A model generated the notes under the pieces. The model was not told where the DNA came from. It made no database searches and saw only the letters and a program-made list of their open reading frames with translations. Positions 10,985-21,251 of a DNA stretch of 64,000 bases are shown in pieces. The stretch is from Platanthera guangdongensis (lineage: Eukaryota; Streptophyta; Magnoliopsida; Asparagales; Orchidaceae). Made by a program: the position numbers and the translations under genes. Each line of letters opens with the position of its first letter. Position 1 is the stretch's first letter. The stretch covers positions 145,903,010 through 145,967,009 of the forward strand of contig CM077167.1 in the NCBI GenBank assembly GCA_039583875.1. The letters run 5' to 3'.

Positions 10985-12438
10985 TTGATCATCTCATGTG
11001 ATGATTTAAGTGATGTAGAGGTTCCACCACTGGACTCCCACTCTTACTCTTCCACCGTGGTAGGTTCGAGCTTCAATCCTCGAGCAATAAAGTTCATTAA
11101 TTTCTTCATCCCAGTTAGCCTCACTACTGTCTCAGCGTGCCACATTTTCACTAAATCATATAACTCATCCACCTTTTCTCGAAGAGATCCTTCTCAAGGA
11201 AGTGGCGGAATAGTATATGTAGAGGCTTCACCTCGAGTTGGTCTTGCTGAAGAAAAAGCTTCATCACGTCCCGTTGGGAACCTAGTCGACTCAGTGTTGT
11301 TGATAGGAGGAATAAAATCATCCACATAAAGATTCCAATGAACCCATCTATACTTCAGGTATAACATTCGCTGGATTACACTTCCAAATAGAAGTGTGTT
11401 TATCTTCTTCCTCATCGGATCTTTCATCTTATATGTGTATCAAATCACAGATAACATTAAGTCTGGCTACATCAAACTGCACCGTCTCCAGAATCATATG
11501 AGTCACCAATGTGAGTTGTATAGTAATCTTCCTAGTATCCCTTGCCTTCAACAACACTGTATTCCTTACGATATCTTGCACCATATATGCATGCAGAGTA
11601 AGGCTAGTTGTAGAACTGATGAGTGCCTTTATGGATGTTCCTTGAAGCACTAGGTTGGCCTGTGTCCAATCCCCATCTTTTTGATGATTTTCCATTATAT
11701 CCAGTGCATTATCACAATCTATGATTCCAAATTCATTCCGCAAATCCCCATGCATTTTCTCTATATTTTCATTTTTATTGTGAGATCGCGCTCCTCCTTT
11801 TAACCCGGTGTAAAAAGGATCTTCTAAGTGATTGTAGAATTCTCGCACAAACACCGAGCTAAACATATCAGGGATGATTAAGGACATTATACCTGCCTAT
11901 GCTAGTATATCATAGATGTGTTTGTATTGTGGTAGACCGAATTCCACAATCTTAGAAATCATATAGCGGCCTTCTCGATTCCTGAATGCGATTGATATCT
12001 AGAGTGAGGGTTGCTGAAAGAACCTTGCGTGATCTTGAACTGTAAGCCATTCTTGCAATTATATAAAACAAAAGTTTTGTTAAATGGGAGAAATTTCTCT
12101 ACCACCGGACAATAGTAGCTATTGCTGGGTGATACCCGAAAATTCTCTAACAGCCAAAAACTCCATTTTGTATTTACAGATTTATCATTTTATACAACTT
12201 TTAGACCTAAAAATGTTCAAAAACTCCATCTATACTATAGATCTACTAGATCCATGACAAATCTCACTCTAAAACTTAGATTTTTCAAATTTCTTGAACA
12301 AAATTTGAAATCTAAAAATTGCCTCCATAAAATCTCATTTTGACTTCAAATGGTTCTTAAAATCAACTTCAAAACAGAATTCCTGAAAAAATTTCACACA
12401 AAAATCATCAACATACCTTGGATTTGGAGGTTTTGCAT
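10985..12438 (-). pseudogene. Antisense third reading frame of element A with a probable intron
   Basis: The minus strand carries one frame from about 12,051 to about 10,990 broken by a few single stops. Its longest open part is 11,429-11,887. Pieces such as SSVFVREFYNHL and SLTLHAYMVQDIVRNTVLLKARD resemble, from memory, the domain called putative plant transposon protein or envelope-like in other plant retroelements. The first exon is proposed at 12,438-12,417 (ATG, then CAAG before GTATG). The intron is 12,416-12,052, ending in TTGCAAG. Splicing joins the exons in frame as QEWLTVQDH. The function is unknown. It could be a separate inserted fragment, but palindromes of the A family on both sides suggest it belongs to A. 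Confidence 0.55.
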
Positions 12439-12664
12439 GCGACAATGCCTTTTCTCACGATAGGGTTTTAGGAACAAAGGGTGTTGGTCCATTGCCCACA
12501 ATGTCCTAGATTTGAAGAAGTCAATCATGTTAATGATATACATAAAGTTGTATTTGATGTATGCTTAAGTTCATGCATGCAGGTTGTCCTTGAAACATTG
12601 ATAGGACATGTGTTCCAAGTGAGTGGACAGGTGGACACAAAGAAAGATGCCGGATAGGCTGGAA

Positions 12665-14438
12665 ATCACCTAAGTCCACAGATATTGAGTGTAGTCTACT
12701 CACTCAACGCCATGTGATTAAACTCGTTGAGTATAGATTGGGTAGTCTAAGCCTAACTGTTGGCTAGACAGAAAAGTGGCTAAGGCCACAGGTGTTGAGT
12801 ATAGTATACTCACTCAAAGCCATATAACAGGCTATGACTTAGGCTAGAAATAAAAGTGGCTAAGGCCACAGGCGTTGAGTGTAGTCTACTCACTCAATGC
12901 CATAAAACAAAAAACTGTGAGAAAGGCTGAGGTAGTTAATGCCTAAAGAGAAACTGGCTGAAATGTGGCCAAGTCCACAGGGGTTGAGTAAAGTCTACTC
13001 ACTCAATGCTAGAATATAAAAATCGTTGAGTATTACTCAGTCAGTCAAAGCCACAAAAAATTCAGTTTAAATATTTGACTAAGTTAACAGGCATTGAGAA
13101 AGGCAAGCTCACTCAACGGTATGTGATAAAAAGTGTTGCCTGAACCTTTGTCAGTCAAAGTTAGTGTTTCCAAACACAAGATTTTGTCTAAGAGCAAAAA
13201 CATTGAGTGAAGTCTACTCACTCAATGTCATGTCAATATAATTGACAAATGTTAAAGCATTGAGTGAAGAAGCAACACTCAACGCTTCCCAAATAGTAAA
13301 AACGGCTAAGTCCAAATACGTTGAGTGTAGCTTACTCACTCAATGCTAGATAACAAAGAATATCTGTTAAGTAGTTTGGCATTGAGTGATGAAGGCTCAC
13401 TTAACGCCTAGTAACATAAAGGTCACTAATGCAAAAAAAAGTATTGTGTGATGAAGACACACTCAACGCTCTCAACGCTCTCAACGCCAAAGCAAAAAGC
13501 GGTGAGTGGACTCAATGCTCTCAACATCAGAGAAGCAGGAATACTTCCTAAGGAAAAAGCGTCGAGTGGACTTAACGCTCTCAATGCCTATAGACAGATA
13601 ACATTTAGGCTATATTTGACGTGGCGTTTTTGAAGCAGCACCCCGCTAATTCTGCCACTGCCGCGTCAAATAGTTAAATTGAGCATCATCAGTGGCTGAC
13701 GCCACCGCTATTAATAGCGGTGGCTTGTTATTCCCGAGTCGCGGAAATTTTCCGCGACTCGGGAATCGCAGCAGCACTGAAACTAATGGTTGCAGCGCTG
13801 CTGCCGTATTTTATAAAAAAAACTGATTTTTTAATATTAAAAATTATAATATTAAGTTATTAACTTAATTAATATATTATAAATTATTATATTAATATAT
13901 GTAAGTTATTAAGTTATTATATTAATATATTATAAGTTATTATATTAATATATATAAGTTATTATATTAAATTTATATTAAATTATATTATAAGTTATAT
14001 TATAACTTATAAGTTATTAAATTAATATAATTATATAAATTATATATTATTAATGAATACAATATTATTTATATAATATTTATAAAATAAAATTATTAAC
14101 AACACTGCAAACGCTATTCTTCCAAACAGATTTGCAGATTCTGCCACCACTCTGCAAAATAGCTGCTTATTCCACCACTGCTTTCCACCACTGCTTCTCA
14201 AGTCGCTGTAGTCGCGCTAAACAGAGCCTGAGTGGATTCAACTCTCTCAACGTCTAATGGCCGAGAAATATTTTCTAAGTGTTTTGGCATTGAGTGAAGG
14301 TTGCTCACTCAACGCCTAGTGACAGAAAGATTGGCTAAAGCCAAAAGCGTTGAGTGAAGCTTGTTCACTCAACGCCTAAGATTGACAGAATTCTGTCTAA
14401 GTGTATTGGCGTTGAGTGATGCTTACTCACTCAACGCC
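12665..14438. promoter_or_regulatory. Hairpin array GTTGAGTG...CACTCAAC in U3 of element B
   Basis: More than ten units pair (G)CGTTGAGTG with CACTCAACGC across a loop of about 5-11 bases. Examples lie at about 12,678-12,710, 12,866-12,902, 13,198-13,230 and 14,408-14,438. The last has a perfect 12-bp stem (GGCGTTGAGTGA with TCACTCAACGCC). The stem sequence is nearly constant and the loops vary. The array ends about 210 bp upstream of the TATA box and is split by the transposon at 13,607-14,229. Confidence 0.85.
13607..14229. mobile_element. Small non-autonomous DNA transposon (MITE-like) in the B LTR
   Basis: It interrupts the hairpin array. Ends AGGCTATATTTGACG and CGCTAAACAGAGCCT form imperfect terminal inverted repeats, with a start like the foldback at 311-1,229. 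Two perfect palindromes lie side by side, a 24-bp one at 13,701-13,724 and a 37-bp one with a single centre base at 13,730-13,766. An AT-rich core (13,808-14,100) has no coding capacity. I found no clear target duplication, so the family is unassigned. Confidence 0.65.
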
Positions 14439-14651
14439 TATACTAATGATGCTTGATTTTGGCTAAGTCCACAGATGGTGACATCCGTAAAGTCAACAAA
14501 GTCAACATAGTTCAAATTAATTGCGGGAAAGCTACAAAACACGACAAATGTTGTCGGAAGTCTACTGTACGTCTTCTTCCGTTAAAGCAAGATGTAGTTT
14601 TCTACTGTCGTTGGTCCCCACTGCTTCCTGGAGCCGTTAATCGGCTAAAGA

Positions 14652-14658
14652 TATAAAG
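14652..14658 (+). promoter_or_regulatory. TATA box of element B LTR
   Basis: TATAAAG follows GGCTAAAGA about 210 bp after the last U3 hairpin and about 1,170 bp before the LTR end. Confidence 0.65.
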
Positions 14659-15080
14659 GGACAAGCTTCAGATATTGGAGTTAACTTTTAGGGTTTTACT
14701 CAATAAAAGAAAAAGCGGCTGGACTTCATCTTCCTCGCCATTACTACCGAGAAAAGCTTGAAGTATTCCAGCAAGAACCAAAAGTTCAGTGAGATGTTGC
14801 ATCTTCTCTGCTACAGCGAGATCAGAAAGACTTCTGATAAAGAATGAAAAAAGAGTCGTGATTCTTCTTTGGGCTCAGCTAGCTGACTGAAGAACTCAAG
14901 ACCTAGCTGTTCTTCCTATACTTTAGCAAGATCAGAATATACATTCTGAGATTGTTCCAGCAGAGATAGAATTTCTTCCTACTGCTGTGAAGTAAGATAG
15001 AGCTGAGATAACTCGGCTCTAGTTGTTGATACAGAGAAATTTCTCGGTGTCGAATTAATCAAACCACTATTTTTCCTGTA

Positions 15081-15503
15081 GGATCCTTTTTGATTTGAGC
15101 TGCAGGGCCATTGGCCTGAGGTAGGGCAAATTTGCCTAAGCTATAGGAGAGTTTTAATCTCTAAGTGTAGGATCCAGTTTGGATCAGTGGTAGGATTATA
15201 TAAAGAATCTGAGAGTAGGGATTTGGCCTGAATTGTAGGATTAAGTTGTAAATCTGAGGTAGGGCTTAACAGCCTAGGGCATGTGATTCATTCTCACTGA
15301 GTTATAGGGCACTTGAGCCTAAGTTGTAGGATGCTTTGGATCTGAGGTAGGGCTTAACAGCCTGAGGTAGAAGAGTCATTCTCTCTAAGTTAGGATCCTT
15401 TGTGGATCTTAGGTAGGGCTGTCCGCCCAGCCTGAGTAGTAGGGCCTTTATCCTGAGGTAGGTGATCTTCTGATCACTAAGTTGTAGGGCACCTATGCTT
15501 GAG
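15081..15503 (+). repeat. Mini-hairpin array in the R/U5 part of element B LTR
   Basis: About 19 small inverted repeats follow one another, each starting GG and ending CT, joined by linkers like GAGGTA or AAGTTGTA. Examples are GGGCCattGGCCT, GGGCAaattTGCCT, GGAGAgttttaaTCTCT, GGGCTtaacAGCCT, GGATCCtttgtGGATCT and GGTGATCttctGATCACT. Stems differ between units, but both arms of each unit match. The array lies downstream of the TATA box, so it should be transcribed. D and E carry related arrays of about ten units. Confidence 0.85.
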
Positions 15504-15827
15504 TTGTAAGTCTTGAAAGAGAATGAGAGATCCTAAGTGATCTGACGTGTAAGCTCTTTGAACTAAGTTTTGGAGAAGTGTCTTGTCTAACTGAAAGTTA
15601 GAAAGGTGGGAGGAGAGTGCATGTACTCATAATCTGTGGATCCACTATAAATTTTTGTGTGTGCTTTTTTATGTTATTTTTATTGTGCAGGTTCTTGAAA
15701 GCTAATCAACTGCCAGCACACTAAGTACTAAAGAAAGAAATTAAAAGATAGTCATGAGATTTAAATAAACTTATTCATACCCCCCCCCTCTAGGTTACAA
15801 GCTACCTTGAAAATAAAGACTTTCAAG

Positions 15828-15839
15828 TGGTATTAGAGG
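15828..15839 (+). promoter_or_regulatory. Primer binding site of element B
   Basis: TGGTATTAGAGG lies three bases (AGT with the LTR end) after the LTR, the same spacing as in E. Two positions differ from TGGTATCAGAGC. Confidence 0.8.
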
Positions 15840-15903
15840 GAGGTTGCTCAAAAAGGATTTAACAATCTGAGTGATCTCCAAAGGTAGCTACAGATCTGAA
15901 CTT

Positions 15904-18478
15904 ATGGGCTCTAGAGAAAAACATAAGGAGCATGGTTCCACGAAACTCCCTATCTGCAAAAAGGGGACTTTTGGAATCTAGAAGGAAAGGGTAAGGCTGT
16001 TTATGGAAGCCTCTGACCGTAGAATCTTTATAACTATAAAATAGGAACCCTTCATCCATATAAAGATCTTTGTTCTGGATTCCAATGTCCAGACTCCCAA
16101 GACTTATTCAGAAATGACCAAGGATGAGGTCTTGTTGGTTGCATTGGACAAGAGAGCCCAGAACATCATAGTCAGTGTTATTGATGATTCTACCATTCAA
16201 AACTTGGTCCACTTCCAGACCTCCAAAGAGATGTGGGATACCCTTATAGTCTACATGGAGGGTACTGAAGAGTTAATAGATGACAAAAAATCCATGCTCA
16301 ACCAAGAGTATGAGGCTTTCAGGAAATCCCTGAAAGTGAACATAGCTACTTGCTATGAAAGATTTTTTCAGGTTTATTAATGAACTAAGGACCTATGGGA
16401 GGGTCTTCAGTCATTATGAAATAAATGATAAGATCCTTAGATCTCTCACTAGATACTGGGATACTAAGATTTGTGTCGTAAGAGAGGTGGCTAAGCTTGT
16501 TGAAACTCCTCCCCAAATATTGTTTGGAAAGCTTCTCTCCTATGAGATGTAGCTAGCTGCCAGGAAAGAGGAGGAGGCCACTAGCAGATCCCATGCTAAG
16601 GATAATTTCTTGGCATTCAAGACAGAAAGCATCAGGAAGAGAAAGAAGAGGATTCCCTCTCCTCACAGAAGACCAGCTGATTCAGACAGCTCAGAGTCAG
16701 ATGCATTAGATAGAAGCATGTTAGATAAGGACTTTACTAACTTCTCCAGGAACTTTCAGAAGCTGATGAAGAAGAATCATTGGAAGAGCAGACCTTCCAC
16801 CTCTTCTCATCATAGGAGGAATCATTCCAAGACTGATAGGTATGATTCTAAATCCAGTAAACATAATTCCTCTAAAGTTGTTTGCTACTGTTGCAGCAAA
16901 CCTAGGCATGTGATAGCTGACTGCTTAGTGAAGAGAAAGGAAGCTGCTAAGAAGAAACAACACTGGTACAAGGGAAAGAAGGAGAAGTCCTTCATGGCTA
17001 AGAAAGAGAAGAGCTGGACAGACTCATCTACATTTGAGTCTAAATAAGAAGAAGCCTATATTGGGCTAGTTGTTGTTGTTGCTAATCAAGTAGCTGAAAC
17101 AGCAGATGAAGACTATCCTGCTGCCAGGATAGGTATCAGGCCCCCTCTATCTCATCCAAACAGTGATTTAGAGGTGGATGATTAAAATGAAGAAGATTCC
17201 TACAACTGATATGGGCTGATGGAAATAACTGATGAGGAGACCAGCCTGGATCAGCCTGGTCAAAGCAAGGTAAAATCTCAATCAATATCTTCTTTTGAGT
17301 CTGGATATGAGACTAGTCCTTGTACAGAAAACTCTTCACCTAGTGGTGAAGATGATTCTGAATCAGAAGGTGATGTTAATAAATTGATTGACATGTATGA
17401 AGAACTTCTGGATGCCTTCAAGAAGTGCAAGAAGTTGTAAAAGAATCAAGTTGTGGAGATTGCCTCTCTACAATTGGCTGCTTCCTAGCTTACTGAAGTA
17501 GCTTCTTTACTGGATAAGAAGGATAGGGAACTTAGCTAACTAAGGATTTTGAATGACATCCAGATATGCTCCATCAAGTACAAGAATAGACTCATCAGGG
17601 ATCTTGAAGAGAGGCAAGGGAGGGAGAAAAGAATTGTGGCTAGTTTTTCTAAGCCCAAAATAGTGTTGTCCTTGATAGACACCTCCTCTCAGAAGGGAAA
17701 GAAGGGGTTGGGATTCCAGGAAAGCACTAGAGTTGCTCTTTATAAAGGGAAGGGCAAAGCTACAGCTCCATCTCAGCCTCCTGCCTCCATGCTTCCCAAT
17801 CCTTTTATGAAGGTTCAGTGGCCTTCAAATAGGTATGACCAAGAAAGTATATTTGGTCACTGGATGAATGGTAGATCCACTGGCGTGAACAAAGATGTTC
17901 ATAGCCAGGGTGAAATATTTAGCAAAGTGAGTGCCTTTAAGGCTACACATGAAGAAATTCAAATTTCCCATCATATACCATTTGTATTTGGTACTTCAGC
18001 CCCCACTGTCAAGAATGTGGCTGCAGCAAAGGTTCAAAACCAATCAGCAAAGAATCAGACCAAAGGTCAGTCCTCTAACAAGCCTGGTTTGGTTATGTCT
18101 GATGCTATCAGAAGCATGCTTTCTGAAAAGAAACTTGCTATTGTTGTCACTCAGAGCAGGCAAAACAAGCCAGCTAGAAGACTTACCTTCAGTCAGATCC
18201 TTGCTGAAAGGAATCTGAAGAAGGCTGTTGCCCCTCTTCCTACTATTCATCCAACAGTTAACCAAACTGCTAGGCCTGCACAGAAAAGCAGATACAACAT
18301 TCATGAATATTGGTACTGTGACAAAGTGGGTCACTTTATTGTAGATTGTTGACACAATCCAAATGTGCCAAGAGCAGCTGTGAGTCTACAAGACAAAAAT
18401 GCTACTGGTAGACAAGTTCTTTATAAGACTAATATGCACCTAGGACCTAATATAAATTGGGGTCCTAAGGTAAAGTAA
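15904..18478 (+). pseudogene. gag of element B, degenerate
   Basis: It starts MGSREKHKEHGSTKLPIC, like the gag of D and E. The segment 16,114-16,552 matches their central part (DKRAQNIIVSVIDD, SKEMWDTLIVYMEG). The first zinc knuckle, CYCCSKPRHVIADC (about 16,888-16,929), has arginine in place of glycine. The second, near 18,310-18,350, has lost its leading cysteine. Two long open parts are 16,610-17,047 and 17,549-18,352. B carries a segment around 17,720-18,220 that I did not see in D or E. Several stops and frameshifts disable it. Confidence 0.8.
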
Positions 18479-18483
18479 ATTAT

Positions 18484-18924
18484 GTGATGCGGGTTAGTTC
18501 AAGTGGCTATACCCCTATATGGTACTTGGACAGTGGTTGTTCCAGGAAGATGACTGGGACAAGGAGCAACTTGAAGGAGTACACTCCAGTAAAAGATGGA
18601 CCCAAGGTCATCTTTGGAGGTTCAGATAGAGGGGTGACTAAAGGATATGGTAAGATTACCAATTGCATAGTCACCATCACAAAGGTGGCTTAGGATGAAG
18701 GTTTACAACACAACCTCATAATCATAAGCCAACTTTCAGATCTTGACTATGTTATTATCTTCCACAAGGATGAGTTCCTGATTAAGAGGTCAAGTGACCA
18801 AGATGTCATCTTGAAAGGCACTAGGAGTGGAAATGTTTACTATTTAAACTTTCTTTGTCTAGATATAGACTCTTCTGTTTATCTAGTGGTAAATGAGAAA
18901 GTCTCATGTTGTTTCTAATGGCAC
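18484..18924 (+). pseudogene. pol of element B, part 1: protease and pre-integrase
   Basis: IWYLDSGCSRKMTG (about 18,517-18,558) holds the intact aspartic protease site DSG. FGGSDRGVTKGYGKI and HNLIIISQLSD follow, as in D and E. Stops at 18,691-18,693 and 18,916-18,918 break the frame. The segment ends directly after the TGGCAC codons (Trp-His) that begin the integrase zinc-binding motif, where D is inserted. Confidence 0.85.
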
Positions 18925-19184
18925 TGAAAGATATTGTACCTAATCACCTAGAGGGGGGGGGGGGTGAATAGGTGACTTAAATCTTTTTAACTTTTCTAGG
19001 CAGAATTCAACTTATAACACAGAATTAAATCTACTTGTACACAGCAATCACACAACAATCACAGAAAATCACAAGCACACAGTAGACACCCAGATTTATA
19101 GTGGTTCCCCAAGCTTTGGGTACATCCACTTTCCCCCTTCGCCTATCTAGCAGTGTACTAGATTCGGCCAAACTTCTCCACTAT

Positions 19185-19411
19185 CTCAGAACTCCAAAAC
19201 AGGTTCCTACACCTCAGGCCCAAGGCCCTACAACTCAGCTTCTTCACAAAGCCTATACTCAGCCACCAAGGCCTACACTCAGCCACCAAGGCCTACACTC
19301 AGCCACAACAGGCCTACACTTAGAGATTTCAATCTCCTACACTCAGGCACTCAAGCCCTACACTCAGCCTTTATAATTACAGGCTTACAAGACTCAGATC
19401 CCTAAGGATCC
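19185..19411 (-). repeat. Mini-hairpin array in the 3' LTR of element D
   Basis: Ten units on the minus strand are joined by GAGTGTA-type linkers. Stems include GGATCC/GGATCT, AGCCT/AGGCT, GGAGA/TCTCT, GGCC/GGCT (three units), GGCTT/AAGCT, GGGCC/GGCCT and GGAAC/GTTCT. Several stems differ from the matching unit in E yet remain paired. Confidence 0.85.
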
Positions 19412-19789
19412 TACAAGAAAATATGAATACAAAAATTGTAACTCAATAACTCAGAGACAAGAGAGAAAAGTTGTGAGTTTCTTGATGAGTTCTTGGAAGA
19501 ACTCAGTTGAGATCAAACTGACTTGGCTTTCTTCAAAGCTTCTTGAATATAGAACACAATAAGAATGATCTCCTCTGCAGTTGATCCTTGATCTCTGCTG
19601 CTTAAGATTCAGACCAAATCTGAACCCTTCTTCTCAGCTGGGTTCCAACAGCTAACTTCTTGGATGGATCTCTCTCTCTCCAACTACTTAGATCTTCACT
19701 AGATTCTTCAAGGAATAGCTAGATCTTCTTTTCTTTTCAATTACTTGAACTTGTTTTCAATCAATCAATTTCTGTAGACAGTGTAAGCC

Positions 19790-19797
19790 TATTTATA
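19790..19797 (-). promoter_or_regulatory. TATA box of the D 3' LTR
   Basis: TATAAATA on the minus strand inside CCTATAAATAGG, about 130 bp after the last palindrome of the U3 array. Confidence 0.75.
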
Positions 19798-19930
19798 GGC
19801 CTTGTTCATGGTAACCGGCTGGTCCGGTTCATAACTGAATTCTGACAACTCTGACAGGTGCAGTAGACCGGCTGGAATGGAAGCTGTCAAGTCATCCAGT
19901 CAGTTCTTGAAAATTCTGTAACTGTCTTAA

Positions 19931-20814
19931 AGTGTCGAGACTATCTGTCTTTAAGTGTCGACACTTATAGACCAAGTGTCGACACAAGTTGACTAAGTGT
20001 TGACACTAGCCTACAAGGTGTCGACACAACTCCTTGTGTTGTAGATTTTACATCTCGACACTGCTTCTTCTTCATGTGTCGACACTGATAATGTGTGTCG
20101 ACACAAGTCCTTGTACTTCAGTATTTTGCTGAATTCTTCTAAGTGTCGACACAACACCTTTGTGTCGACACATCTTCATGTGTTGAACTTGTCAGTGTCG
20201 ACACTGCTTCTTGGTGTCGACACATGTCTTCAGTGTTGATACTTGCTGAATGTCGACACAGCTCCTTATGTCGACACATTCTTCTTCTGTTGAGACTTCA
20301 GCTGAGTGTCGACACATCCCCTTAGTGTCGACACTTGTACTTAGAATATTTTGTTGAACTTTGCTGATCTTTGCTAAGTGTCGACACAGCTCCTTGTGTC
20401 GACACTTTCTTCAAGTGTTGAGTCTTCAGCTGAGTGTCGACACATTCTTTCTTGTGTCGACACTTCCTTCAAGTGTTGAATCTTATGTTGTGTGTCGACA
20501 CATTGTTCTGGGTGTCTACACTTATAGTTAGTCTCTGCTGACTTTTGCTGAGTGTCGACATAGCCTCCAAGTGTCGACACTTTCTGATGTAGACACAGTT
20601 TCACTGGGTGTCGACACAACTGCTATGTGTCGACACTGCTTCACTGCACTCTTCTTCACTGAATGTCGACACCGCTCCTTGTGTCGACACTTTCTGTCTG
20701 GTGTCAACTCTGCATCCCAGGTGTCGACACAATGACTCCAAGTGTCGACACTGCTTGCCTGGGTGTCGACACAGGTCTTCTTAAGTGTCGACACTTTCCC
20801 TCCGGGTGTCGACA
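19931..20814. repeat. GTGTCGACAC palindrome array in U3 of the D 3' LTR
   Basis: Dozens of exact or one-mismatch copies of the 10-bp palindrome GTGTCGACAC are spaced about 15-40 bp apart, many with AAGTGTCGACACTT-like flanks. Apparent proteins rich in VDT and CRH read from this stretch are translations of the repeat. Confidence 0.95.
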
Positions 20815-20961
20815 CATGGACTTAGAAACGTTTTCTTCATTCCTGCAAATACTTAACCTGCACAAGTAAACTCAAAACACATCAAATATATTTTTGATGT
20901 ATATCATTGAGTTGGGTGAGGCTTCTTCAAATCAGGTACATTTAAACCAATGTACCCAACA

Positions 20962-20975
20962 ATCTCCCCCTATTT
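20962..20975 (-). promoter_or_regulatory. Polypurine tract of element D
   Basis: On the minus strand AAATAGGGGGAGAT directly precedes the 3' LTR start TGTTGGG. It would prime plus-strand DNA synthesis. E has the same tract. Confidence 0.85.
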
Positions 20976-21251
20976 GGAGAAGTCATAACCCTTAGTCAAT
21001 GATATACACCATTCATAATAAAATTATAACATGATGTAAAGCAGGATTATATATATCAGGGCAAACATAAACATGTATCAATCAAACATGTATACAAAGA
21101 CAAAATCTCAGAACAACTATGAAATAAATTTAACACAAAGCAAATTTATCACACAACACATTGTTCTAATACTTGTCATATTCATATTTCAAAAGTTTAC
21201 AGAATGTTTATCATCAAAAGATTACATAGTAAACTAAAGAAAATTTTTATG

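Larger units (their letters stand above)
2120..12481 (+). mobile_element. Element A: SIRE-like Ty1/copia retrotransposon, degenerate, interrupted
   Basis: In order it shows a 5' LTR, a primer binding site, a long gag with coiled coil and zinc knuckle, protease remnant, integrase, reverse transcriptase, RNase H and an antisense third reading frame. The 3' LTR is not in the window because element B entered at 12,482. Solo LTR S (6,505-9,033) splits the integrase-RT linker. The protein order (integrase before RT) makes it copia, and the long acidic coiled-coil gag and extra reading frame suggest the Sirevirus lineage. Stops and frameshifts throughout show it is the oldest part of the nest. Confidence 0.85.
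12482..15825 (+). repeat. 5' LTR of element B
   Basis: The left end TGTTGG and the right end TTTCA three bases before the primer binding site give 3,344 bp, of which 623 bp is an inserted DNA transposon. Three parts can be told apart: a U3 with hairpins built on GTTGAGTG/CACTCAAC, a TATA box at 14,652, and a downstream part with the mini-hairpin array. A pyrimidine-rich end (CCCCCCCCTCTAGG) matches D and E. Confidence 0.8.
18925..20961 (-). repeat. 3' LTR of element D
   Basis: It is 2,037 bp and ends next to the polypurine tract. Read on the minus strand it holds the GTGTCGACAC array (20,814-19,931), TATAAATA (19,797-19,790), the mini-hairpin array (19,411-19,185) and a G/C-run end. It differs from the other D LTR by scattered substitutions and by lengths of the G run and a TC repeat. 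Confidence 0.95.

Noticed and set aside
10985..12438. Antisense frame as an independent host gene
   Set aside because: It contains several stops, lies between element A pol and the missing 3' LTR, and is flanked by A-type palindromes, so transposon origin is more likely.
18044..18355. Minus-strand frame of 103 codons in element B gag
   Set aside because: It is opposite to a well-supported gag frame with zinc-knuckle homology.
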